Assembly: GCA_023386495.1 (NCBI GenBank)
Contig: JAEWJS010000054.1
Location: forward strand, 1 to 11,056
Origin: Bacillota bacterium
Lineage (GTDB): Bacteria > Bacillota > Bacilli > Paenibacillales > Paenibacillaceae
Direction of reading: 5' to 3'
DNA: 11,056 nucleotides
The position numbers and the translations under genes are program-made. A model generated the notes under the pieces. That model saw only the letters and a program-made list of their open reading frames with translations. It searched no databases and was not told where the DNA came from. Positions within the stretch are counted from its first letter, which is position 1, and every line of letters begins with the position of its first letter. Shown here in pieces: positions 5,566 to 11,056 of the stretch.

Positions 5566-6127
5566 CATGGATTCGGCGGAGCCATTCCGTTATCGCGAGA
5601 TGGATTCGCCGATCGGCAAGCTGGTGCTTGTCGGCAAGGGCGACGGGCTGTGCCATATCGAATTCGGCAGCTTTGCCGATCGAAGCGCGGCGCTGCAGGC
5701 CTGGGCGGGCAAGCATGGTGCTGGCGGCGCAGCGTGGAGGCATGCCGGGGACGATGCGCTGCTAGTGCGGGCTGCGGAGCAGTTGGAGGAATATTTTCGC
5801 GGGACGCGGGAGGCATTCGATGTTCCGCTCGCGCTGCTCGGTACGCCGTTCCAGCGCAGCGTCTGGGAAGAACTGCTGCGCATTCCGCATGGCGAGGTCC
5901 GTTCCTACAAGCAGGTAGCCGTCGGCATCGGCAAGCCGCAGGCCATGCGGGCCGTCGGCGGCGCGAACAACCGCAATCCCGTGCCGATCATCGTGCCGTG
6001 CCATCGCGTCATCGGGGCGGACGGCTCAATGGTAGGGTACGGCGGCGGCATGGGCATCAAGACCTTCTTGCTCGAGCATGAGAGACAGCGGCAGCCAATT
6101 GCGGCTCCGGCTGCGGACGTGCTATGA
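5555..6127 (+). CDS. ogt: Methylated-DNA--protein-cysteine S-methyltransferase
   Basis: A 190-residue suicide repair protein that takes the alkyl group from O6-alkylguanine in DNA onto its own cysteine. The acceptor is Cys149 in VPCHRVIG. The preceding helix-turn-helix contains TPFQRSVWEELLRIPHGEVRSYKQVA and the Arg/Asn hinge RAVGGANNRNP. The N-terminal ribonuclease-like domain (about 10-95) is present, so the protein is full length. It carries neither an Ada regulatory domain nor an AlkA fusion. GGAGGTGG (5541-5548) lies inside the end of queG, 6 bases before this ATG, and the reading frames overlap by 11 bases, which implies coupled translation. The last dozen residues (IAAPAADVL) look like a short unstructured tail. 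The symbol could equally be adaB or mgmT in other schemes. Confidence 0.95.
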   Translation: MAISMDSAEPFRYREMDSPIGKLVLVGKGDGLCHIEFGSFADRSAALQAWAGKHGAGGAAWRHAGDDALLVRAAEQLEEYFRGTREAFDVPLALLGTPFQRSVWEELLRIPHGEVRSYKQVAVGIGKPQAMRAVGGANNRNPVPIIVPCHRVIGADGSMVGYGGGMGIKTFLLEHERQRQPIAAPAADVL

Positions 6128-6178
6128 TAGGTCTCGCAACTAGCATATCGAATACGAAAGGTTCAGGTGACTGTACGC

Positions 6179-6403
6179 ATGAGTGCATGGGATATTATCA
6201 TTCCGATTGTAACGCTGATCGCAGGGTTGGCCGGGGGTTTCTTCATCGGCGTATTCTACTTGCGCAAGCAGCTTGAGAAGATGCAGAGCGACCCCGAGAT
6301 GCTGCAGAAGATGGCGAAGCAGATGGGCTACAATATGAATAAGCAGCAGATGCAGAAGGCGCAGCAAATGATGAAGTCGGGCAAGTTCAATCCGCGGCGA
6401 TAA
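6179..6403 (+). CDS. YneF family (UPF0154) small membrane protein
   Basis: A 74-residue protein with one N-terminal transmembrane helix (about 4-26, DIIIPIVTLIAGLAGGFFIGVF). It is followed by a positively charged, Met/Gln-rich cytoplasmic tail (SDPEMLQKMAKQMGYNMNKQQMQK). Order, length and the MQMG/MMK pattern match Bacillus YneF, whose function is unknown. An in-frame GTG at 6167 would add four residues, but AGGTG at 6165-6169 is its natural ribosome site only for the ATG at 6179, 9 bases downstream. It sits between ogt and folE on the same strand with gaps of 51 and 33 bases, so it is probably co-transcribed with them. Confidence 0.88.
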   Translation: MSAWDIIIPIVTLIAGLAGGFFIGVFYLRKQLEKMQSDPEMLQKMAKQMGYNMNKQQMQKAQQMMKSGKFNPRR

Positions 6404-6436
6404 GGATCGAGCTTGACTGGCGAGGAGGTGTCGAGA

Positions 6437-7030
6437 ATGGCAGGCGTTAAGGATTACGTGAACAGCCAAGTAACGGATAATCGGGAACGAATCGAGTACC
6501 ACGTGAGGGAAATTCTGAAGCTGATCGGCGAGGACGTGGAGCGCGAGGGCCTGCTCGAGACGCCGGCGCGCGTGACGCGCATGTACGAGGAGATTTTCGC
6601 CGGGTACGATGTCGATCCGCGCGACGTGCTGGGCGTGACATTCGACGAGCAGCATGAGGAGCTTGTCATCGTGCGCGACATCGTGTACTACAGCCAATGC
6701 GAGCACCATATGGCGCCCTTCTTCGGCAAGGTGCATATCGGCTATCTGCCTAGCGGCAAAATCGCGGGACTCAGCAAGCTGGCGCGGCTGGTCGAGGCGG
6801 TTACGCGCAAGCTGCAGGTGCAAGAGCGGATTACGAGCCAGATCGCGGACATTATGGAAGAGACGCTGAAACCGCACGGCGTGATGGTCGTCGTCGAAGG
6901 CGAGCACCTGTGCATGTGCGCGCGCGGCGTCAAGAAGCCCGGCGCGAAGACGGTCACGTCCGGCGTGCGCGGCGAATTCCGCACGAATCCGGCGCTTCGA
7001 TCCGAATTCATGTCATTGATCAAGCAGTAA
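6437..7030 (+). CDS. folE: GTP cyclohydrolase I (type IA)
   Basis: A 197-residue enzyme that converts GTP to 7,8-dihydroneopterin triphosphate. This is the first committed step of tetrahydrofolate synthesis and the entry to the preQ0/queuosine route. The zinc ligands are Cys88 and His91 (YSQCEHHMAPF) and Cys159 (EHLCMCARGV). Other hallmarks are LLETPARVTRMYEEIF (39-54), GKVHIGYLP, GLSKLARLVEAVTRKLQVQERIT (from about 111) and the C-terminal TSGVRGEFRTNP. The length is usual for the homodecameric bacterial enzyme. An upstream in-frame TTG at 6413 exists, but AGGAGG at 6423-6428, 8 bases before the ATG at 6437, decides the start. It is the last gene of the run and is followed by a strong terminator. 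Confidence 0.97.
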   Translation: MAGVKDYVNSQVTDNRERIEYHVREILKLIGEDVEREGLLETPARVTRMYEEIFAGYDVDPRDVLGVTFDEQHEELVIVRDIVYYSQCEHHMAPFFGKVHIGYLPSGKIAGLSKLARLVEAVTRKLQVQERITSQIADIMEETLKPHGVMVVVEGEHLCMCARGVKKPGAKTVTSGVRGEFRTNPALRSEFMSLIKQ

Positions 7031-7057
7031 CGAGCGAGCTGAAGAGCAAGAACAGAT

Positions 7058-7097
7058 AACCCCTGGCAGGCTTCATCATGAAGCTGCTGGGGGTTTT
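7058..7097 (+). terminator. Rho-independent terminator of the queG-ogt-yneF-folE run
   Basis: Long stem from AACCCCTGGCAG (7058-7069) through CTTC (7071-7074), pairing with GAAGC...TGCTGGGGGTT. It has about 16 pairs, one bulged G, two G-U pairs and the loop ATCAT, followed by TTTT. It begins 28 bases after the folE stop. Confidence 0.85.
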
Positions 7098-7233
7098 GCG
7101 GTTATGGCGCGTGATGGAAAATGGCGAAATAATGGATTGCAATGCAGGCAATTGGAAACCCTAATGAACTGCTGGCAGTAACAAGTAGCAGCCGGGCTGC
7201 ATCATTCGAGAAAATACGGAGGTCGTGACGCGC

Positions 7234-7419
7234 ATGTCGAATAAGAAGAGCTACTATGCATTCGAAGATCCGAACGGGACTACAATCGAATTCCAAGCGA
7301 CTAGCCTGCAGCAAGCGATGGTGATCAAGAAGAAGAAGGCCCAAGAGCTGGGCATTCCCAAAGAGGCATTCGAGCTCACAAGCATCCGCAATAAAGCAAC
7401 CCAGAACGATAGCGCCTAA
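7234..7419 (+). CDS. Small protein of unknown function
   Basis: A 61-residue soluble protein, MSNKKSYYAFEDPNGTTIEF and onward, with a central Lys-rich helix (about 24-40, LQQAMVIKKKKAQELG) and a polar C-terminus. I do not recognise the family. The beta-like YYAFEDPNGTTIEFQATS start followed by a helix suggests a compact beta-alpha fold. GGAGG at 7218-7222 is 11 bases before the ATG at 7234; the in-frame GTG at 7225 is too close to it. It sits alone between the folE terminator and the converging SOD gene. The stop codons of the two converging genes are separated by only 7 bases, with no terminator between. A GCAGC-CGG-GCTGC hairpin lies at 7188-7200, upstream of the ribosome site. Confidence 0.7.
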   Translation: MSNKKSYYAFEDPNGTTIEFQATSLQQAMVIKKKKAQELGIPKEAFELTSIRNKATQNDSA

Positions 7420-7426
7420 TGGCTCA

Positions 7427-8575
7427 TCAGTACGGTTGCCAGCGCAGCTGCGAGGCGGCCGCATACCGTTCGGCGACATAAGGCCAATTCACGATGTTCC
7501 ACCAGTCGCGGATGTAATCGGCCCGCTTGTTCTGATGCTTCAAGTAGTAGGCATGCTCCCACACGTCCAACAGCAGAAGCGGGATCGACTCCCATTGGCT
7601 CAAGTTCTGGTGCTTCTCCGCCTGCAGAATTTCGAGCCTGCCGCTGCGCGGACTCCACACGAGCAGCGCCCAGCCGCCGCCTTCGACCTTCTCGGCCGCT
7701 TGGCTGAATTGCTGCTTGAACGCGGCGAAGCTCCCGAAGTCGCGCCGGATGGCATCGGCTAACGCGCCTTGCGGCTCGCCGCCCCCTTGCGGAGACATCG
7801 CCGGCCAGAAGACGGTGTGCAGGTAGTGCCCGGCACCGTTGAACGCCAGCTCGCGCTCCCAATGCTTGACAAGATCGAAATTGCCTGTGCGGCGGGCGGC
7901 CTGGAGCTCCTTCTCGGCCCGATTGAGGCCATCTACATAGCTCTGATGATGCTTGTCGTGATGGATGCGCATCGTGGCTTCGTCGAGATGGGGCTCAAGC
8001 GCGTTATACGCATAGGGGAGAGGGGGCAGCGTGTGTCCGCCGATCGGTATGGCAGGCTCTTGCGCGCGAAGCTCGGCATCAGGCTGCCGGGTGTCGGCGG
8101 CATGTGGCTGCGGTTCGCCATCGGTTGCGGAAGGCATAGCATCGATGGTGCTGTGGACGTTCAGGGCATTCAGGATCGCAGACTGCTGCCTCGATGACTG
8201 CTGCGCATAGCGCAGCATGACAGGAGCGACGGCAGATACTTGAACGGCCGTGCTGCGCTCCAGCATATACTGCAGATGCTGAATGAAGCCCTCCGATTGC
8301 GCGCGCGCCGCTTGCAGCAGGGCGTCGAGCTGGGAATCGGACAGCGGGGGATAGCTGCTGTCGAGCTCGCGGCTGCGGCTGGCGAGCCATAGCTCCGCGC
8401 ACCGCTCCGTCCCTTCGAAGACGGCCTCCCATTCCTGCAGATTGCGCTGCAGCGCCGGCTCGAGCGTCGGCACGAGCTCCCGCAGAATGGCGGCATGTTC
8501 CTTCTCTAATCGTTTCCAGCCGCGCACTTCTTCCAACACTCGCAGCGGCATGTAGGGACCGTAACAATCAAGCAC
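7427..8575 (-). CDS. sodF: Superoxide dismutase with extended helical N-terminal region (SodF-like)
   Basis: A 382-residue protein. Its C-terminal 200 residues (from about 180, TLPPLPYAYNALEPHLDEAT) are a complete Fe/Mn superoxide dismutase. Metal ligands are His205 (RIHHDKHH), His253 (GAGHYLH), and Asp337 and His341 (LLDVWEHAYYL). The domain resembles Bacillus subtilis SodF, including HWERELAF, GAGHYLH and SPRSGRLEILQAEKHQ. A Gln in EKHQN aligns with the Mn-type Gln, so the metal is uncertain. The first 140 residues are predicted helical (RVLEEVRGWKRLEKEHAAIL, FIQHLQYML), perhaps a DUF2935-like bundle, followed by an Ala/Pro/Gln-rich linker. No signal peptide is seen. The frame extends to an ATG at 8626, but GAGGAGG at 8584-8590 sits 8 bases before the GTG at 8575, giving MLDCYGPYMPL. 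Confidence 0.92.
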   Translation of the reverse strand: MLDCYGPYMPLRVLEEVRGWKRLEKEHAAILRELVPTLEPALQRNLQEWEAVFEGTERCAELWLASRSRELDSSYPPLSDSQLDALLQAARAQSEGFIQHLQYMLERSTAVQVSAVAPVMLRYAQQSSRQQSAILNALNVHSTIDAMPSATDGEPQPHAADTRQPDAELRAQEPAIPIGGHTLPPLPYAYNALEPHLDEATMRIHHDKHHQSYVDGLNRAEKELQAARRTGNFDLVKHWERELAFNGAGHYLHTVFWPAMSPQGGGEPQGALADAIRRDFGSFAAFKQQFSQAAEKVEGGGWALLVWSPRSGRLEILQAEKHQNLSQWESIPLLLLDVWEHAYYLKHQNKRADYIRDWWNIVNWPYVAERYAAASQLRWQPY

Positions 8576-8610
8576 GAATCGGACCTCCTCGCATTCACCT
8601 CTCGAACGCG

Positions 8611-8644
8611 TCTGACGGATGCGCATGACAGCGCATCCGTCAGA
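8611..8644 (-). other. GC-rich 14-bp hairpin in the leader of the extended SOD gene
   Basis: TCTGACGGATGCGC (8611-8624) and GCGCATCCGTCAGA (8631-8644) are exact inverted repeats around a 6-base loop. It lies in the 131-base gap between the hydrolase stop and the SOD start, about 20 bases upstream of the SOD ribosome site. No T-run follows on either strand, so it is not a standard terminator. It could be an operator, an mRNA-stabilising stem or a processing site. Confidence 0.75.
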
Positions 8645-8706
8645 AACGTTACCTTAAAGATGTATTCGGCGATCAGGTCATCCTATTCGTGCTTTGTAGA
8701 TGTTGT

Positions 8707-9738
8707 TCAGGATTGATAGTCGTAAGCATGGACTTGGCTCAGGAAGACGGCTGCCCGCTGCATGTATTCCTTCGGATGGACTTGGAAGAGCAGCTCATGC
8801 TTGCCGCCGCCCACGATCCAGGCTTGGGAGAGCGCATGGCGCTGATTGCCTGCAATCTGTTCCGCGATCTGGACAGGAGCTTTGGCATCTTTGGTGCCGT
8901 GAATCATATAGATAGGCATATCGTACGCGGTGTTCCGAACGGTTCGAGCGGGTATGTCGCTCATGCGGGTGCCGGTCCAGATCGGCAGCATCCACTCGAC
9001 CAGCGCAAGAGACGGGTAACGCGGAAGCGACGTTAACTGCGACATGTTATGGTGGAGCGTATCCGCATCCGTGATGAACATGCTGTCGAGGATCATGGCG
9101 CTAATATCGTCCGTCAGCAGTGCGGTCTGCAGCGCCGTGCCGGCCCCCATCGAGAACCCCCAGACGATGACCTCGCCGGCGCCCTGACTCTTCGCGTAAT
9201 CGATGGCTGCGAGCAGCTGCTGCGACTCCTCCACGCCGCCTGTTGCCGGCGTTCGCTTGACCGACGAAGCGTAGCCGTAATCGAACATCAGGACGTTATA
9301 GCGAAGACCGTGCAGCAGGTTCGCGAGCTCATACATCGGCACCCAGGTCTCTTCCCGGTTCGCGCCGTAACCGTGGCTGAACACGACGGTTCGCTCCGAC
9401 GCGGCAGCAGCAGGGATGTACCAGCCGTCGACGTTCGTGCGCCCGCTGGCGCTCGGGAAGGAGACTTCCTCATAATCAAGGCCTTTGGCCAGCTTCGGGT
9501 TCGAGATGAGCGGGGCGACATAAGGGTGTGCGAGCGTCCAAGCGATATAGCCATGCACGGCAATGAGGGCGAGCATCACGAGCACGATGAAGGAGGAGAG
9601 GAGGGCCACGGCCAGATGTCTCCGCCGCGAGCCGACCGGAAGATGCGGCAGCTGCGCCGGCTCCTGGAGTCCGGACCGGTAGCCGGGAGAGAAGCCCCCG
9701 TCCAGGGATTGCGGCGGCGATAGGATTGTCGTGCTCAT
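8707..9738 (-). CDS. Membrane-anchored alpha/beta hydrolase (YqkD-like)
   Basis: A 343-residue serine hydrolase. A polar N-terminus ending in GSRRRH is followed by one transmembrane helix (about 42-69, LAVALLSSFIVLVMLALIAV), so the catalytic domain is probably outside the membrane. The catalytic triad is readable: Ser196 in the nucleophile elbow GFSMG, Asp284 in HGTKDAKAP and His314 in GGGKHELLF. HGYG at 122-125 forms the oxyanion-hole strand end. The order matches the serine aminopeptidase/esterase-like hydrolases related to Bacillus YqkD; the substrate is unknown. The ATG at 9738 has AAGGGGGG 6 bases upstream; a further in-frame ATG at 9771 has no such site. Its promoter is divergent from the IclR gene. 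The extended SOD gene follows on the same strand after 131 bases. Confidence 0.92.
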   Translation of the reverse strand: MSTTILSPPQSLDGGFSPGYRSGLQEPAQLPHLPVGSRRRHLAVALLSSFIVLVMLALIAVHGYIAWTLAHPYVAPLISNPKLAKGLDYEEVSFPSASGRTNVDGWYIPAAAASERTVVFSHGYGANREETWVPMYELANLLHGLRYNVLMFDYGYASSVKRTPATGGVEESQQLLAAIDYAKSQGAGEVIVWGFSMGAGTALQTALLTDDISAMILDSMFITDADTLHHNMSQLTSLPRYPSLALVEWMLPIWTGTRMSDIPARTVRNTAYDMPIYMIHGTKDAKAPVQIAEQIAGNQRHALSQAWIVGGGKHELLFQVHPKEYMQRAAVFLSQVHAYDYQS

Positions 9739-9757
9739 GGCTGTCCCCCCTTGCTCG

Positions 9758-9771
9758 TGTAAGCGCTTCAA
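9758..9771. promoter_or_regulatory. cre-like site in the hydrolase leader
   Basis: TGTAAGCGCTTCAA matches 12 of 14 positions of the catabolite-responsive-element pattern TGWAANCGNTNWCA, with an intact core TGTAAGCGCTT. It lies just downstream of the predicted start of the hydrolase transcript, where CcpA-type repression by roadblock would act. It is a motif match only. Confidence 0.4.
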
Positions 9772-9787
9772 TAATTATTGTATTCTC

Positions 9788-9816
9788 ATCGTATGCCCTA
9801 TGAACCGGCATGTCAA
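9788..9816 (-). promoter_or_regulatory. Sigma-A promoter of the hydrolase gene
   Basis: On the minus strand, a perfect TTGACA (9811-9816) is followed after exactly 17 bases by TACGAT (9788-9793). Transcription should begin near 9781, about 40 bases before the ATG. Confidence 0.7.
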
Positions 9817-9915
9817 TTCTTGTCGGCGACTTGTTACGGACTTGTAATCTAGCTGTAAAATAAACCGGCAAAGGTGGAAGCGAAGCGCATTATGCGTTAT
9901 ACTGAGTGATATCAA

Positions 9916-9932
9916 GTTTCATTCTGTGAAAC
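9916..9932. promoter_or_regulatory. Dyad GTTTCA-N5-TGAAAC before the IclR gene
   Basis: GTTTCA (9916-9921) and TGAAAC (9927-9932) are exact inverted repeats separated by TTCTG, immediately before the ribosome site of the regulator gene. TTTCA/TGAAA dyads are typical of operators bound by some IclR-family regulators, for example KdgR. The position fits negative autoregulation. A weak -10-like TATACT is at 9898-9903. Confidence 0.5.
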
Positions 9933-9947
9933 AGGCGGTGAGTGTTG

Positions 9948-10694
9948 TTGGAAGAGGGGAAATCGAACGTACGCGCCGTGGAACGGGCGCTGGATATACT
10001 GTTATGCTTCGTGGAACGGTCGGAGTGGGCGATGACCGAGATCGCCGAGAAGGTTGGGCTGCATAAGAGCACGGTGCACCGCATGTTGGCGACGCTAGAG
10101 GATCGCGGCTTCGTCGCGCGCAATCCTGCCACGGACCGCTACCGGCTCGGCATGCGCGTATGGGAGCTGACCGCGCATCTATCGAACAGCGACGATCCGT
10201 CGGTCCTGCTGCTCCCGGAGATGGAACTGCTGCGCGATCTGCTCGGGGAGACCGTCAGCCTGTATGTTCGGGACGGCAAGGAGCGGATTCGGATTCAAGC
10301 CGTCCAGAGCAACCAGGCGGTCAGGCGAGTGGCCAACGTCGGCGCAAGGCTGCCGCTGTATGTAGGCGCGTCCAGCAAGGTACTGCTTGCCTTCGGAGAC
10401 GATGCGACGCGCCGTCTGGTCATGGAGGACGAGGGATGGCCGGCCTCGATGAATCGCGCTTCGTATGTCGCGATGCTGGAAGGGATTCGTACGGCAGGCT
10501 ATGCGACGAGTATCGAGGAGCGGGAGGCAGGCGCCGCAGCCGTGTCCGCGCCGATCTTCAATCGCTCGGGCAAACTGGCGGCCGCGCTATCCGTCTCGGG
10601 ACCGTCAGGCCGGCTGACGGAGGAGATGATGCGGGCGCACGCACCGACGATCATCGAAGCGGCCAAGCGAATGGGCATGATGCTGGTGAAGTAG
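9948..10694 (+). CDS. IclR-family transcriptional regulator
   Basis: A 248-residue DNA-binding regulator. The winged helix-turn-helix spans about residues 7-65 (VRAVERALDILLCF, then MTEIAEKVGLHKSTVHRMLA, then EDRGFVARNPATDRYRLG). The effector-binding domain spans about 80-245, with VGARLPLYVGASSKVLLAF and AAVSAPIFNRSGKLAAALSVSGP typical of IclR ligand domains. Length is normal for the family. Three in-frame starts occur: GTG 9942, TTG 9945 and TTG 9948. AGGCGG at 9933-9938 is 9 bases from the TTG at 9948, giving MEEGKSNVRAVERAL, so I prefer it. It is divergent from the hydrolase gene. No catabolic enzyme sits next to it, so its ligand cannot be inferred; targets may include its own gene or the hydrolase. 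Confidence 0.93.
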   Translation: MEEGKSNVRAVERALDILLCFVERSEWAMTEIAEKVGLHKSTVHRMLATLEDRGFVARNPATDRYRLGMRVWELTAHLSNSDDPSVLLLPEMELLRDLLGETVSLYVRDGKERIRIQAVQSNQAVRRVANVGARLPLYVGASSKVLLAFGDDATRRLVMEDEGWPASMNRASYVAMLEGIRTAGYATSIEEREAGAAAVSAPIFNRSGKLAAALSVSGPSGRLTEEMMRAHAPTIIEAAKRMGMMLVK

Positions 10695-10700
10695 CAGGGT

Positions 10701-10728
10701 GAGGCGCTGACCTGCAGGCGTCTCTTCT
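10701..10728 (+). terminator. Weak hairpin after the IclR gene
   Basis: GAGGCGC (10701-10707) can pair with GCGTCTC (10718-10724), including one G-U pair, around a 10-base loop. TTCTCC follows rather than a T-run. It starts 6 bases after the stop. The adjacent repeat copy B has stronger hairpins that might do the job instead. Confidence 0.3.
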
Positions 10729-10730
10729 CC

Positions 10731-10939
10731 ATTAGCGAAGCAATTGCGCTGATAAGGTATCACCATGCGCTATTCTCGCGAGAATCCCCATGTATAGCAG
10801 GAAGAGCGAAGAAAATGCGCTAAATAGCGAACATGTGTTCGCTATTTAGCGCATTCGTGCATGTATTGTGGCAAGTTCGTGTAGATTGCCAACAATTAAC
10901 GCACCACACTGCCCTTATTAACGAAAATGCTTCGCTATT
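10731..10939. repeat. 209-bp intergenic repeat with long terminal inverted repeats, copy B
   Basis: It has the same length, orientation and end sequences (ATTAGCGAAGC ... GCTTCGCTATT) as the copy at 3418-3626. The terminal arms 10731-10774 and 10894-10939 are imperfect inverted repeats; 22 of the outermost 27 positions match. The interior holds the palindrome ATTCTCGCGAGAAT (10772-10785), a 42-bp dyad (10814-10855) and a stem TTGTGGCAA / TTGCCAACAA (10865-10893, one bulge). The interior shares little sequence with copy A apart from AATGCGCTAAATAGCG, which lies exactly 85 bases from the block start in both. It begins 36 bases after the IclR stop. Confidence 0.85.
10814..10855. repeat. 42-bp dyad in the centre of repeat copy B
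   Basis: AATGCGCTAAATAGCGAACA (10814-10833) and its exact reverse complement (10836-10855) are separated by two bases. As RNA or single-stranded DNA it would form a very stable hairpin; no T-run follows. Confidence 0.9.
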
Positions 10940-11056
10940 GCGCAAACGTTGGGCCCTTGGGTGCAGTAGAGTGAGAGGTGGAAGGTCGGTGCGGCTTTCA
11001 AGGCCAATCTCAGCGAGCGAATCGTTGCGTGACGTTCAAACACTAGTACCCGCACC

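Noticed and set aside
6140..6907. Minus-strand open frame of 255 codons
   Set aside because: It is antisense to yneF and folE, His/Leu/Arg-rich and without recognisable domains.
9049..9723. Plus-strand open frame of 224 codons
   Set aside because: It is antisense to the hydrolase, whose triad and membrane helix are clear. The product is Arg-rich with no motif.
10989..11056. Possible start of a further plus-strand gene (GTG after AGAGGTGGAAGG)
   Set aside because: The frame is open for 22 codons to the window edge, which is common by chance. There is no motif to support it.

Overview
The window looks like chromosomal DNA from a GC-rich, endospore-forming member of the Bacillota, most likely Paenibacillus or a close relative. 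The reasons are strong AGGAGG-type ribosome binding sites, GTG and TTG starts, and Bacillus-like proteins: a SodA-type MnSOD, a SodF-like extended SOD, YneF, a QueG with a C-terminal HEAT-like region, an NtdP/YgaC-type phosphatase and a type I signal peptidase. The assignment comes from protein resemblance recalled from memory, not from a search.

Layout. 2-535 (+): the 3' end of a gene that starts outside the window, encoding a 177-residue disordered R/G/Q/P tail. It faces sodA (685-1299, -), with one strong bidirectional terminator between them. The sodA upstream region (1300-1640) holds a good promoter and a 30-bp perfect palindrome. It is followed by a GNAT acetyltransferase gene (1641-2063, +) with its own terminator. 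Next comes a tight pair, ntdP (2172-2729) and lepB (2731-3354). A 209-bp intergenic repeat (3418-3626) separates lepB from rnhA (3726-4163). A 226-bp gap with repeats and potential RNA structure leads into the run queG-ogt-yneF-folE (4390-7030), which ends in a strong terminator. A small unknown protein gene (7234-7419, +) converges on an extended SOD gene (7427-8575, -). Upstream of that, on the same strand, lies a membrane-anchored alpha/beta hydrolase gene (8707-9738, -). Divergent from it is an IclR-family regulator gene (9948-10694, +). A second copy of the 209-bp repeat (10731-10939) closes the annotated part; 10940-11056 shows no gene I can defend.

How the genes fit together. FolE (GTP cyclohydrolase I, entry to folate and to the preQ0/queuosine route) and QueG (last step of queuosine synthesis) sit in one same-strand run. 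The two SODs are about 6 kb apart but differ in architecture: one is a standard 204-residue enzyme, the other carries an extra helical N-terminal region of about 180 residues. The rest is core housekeeping: RNA-DNA hybrid removal, secretion, alkylation repair and nucleotide hydrolysis.

The least explained element is the 209-bp repeat. The two copies have the same length and imperfect terminal inverted repeats of about 44 bp. Their centres are hairpin-rich and differ in sequence, but both keep dyad symmetry. The arms appear to have changed in concert, which suggests that the fold or inverted symmetry is maintained.
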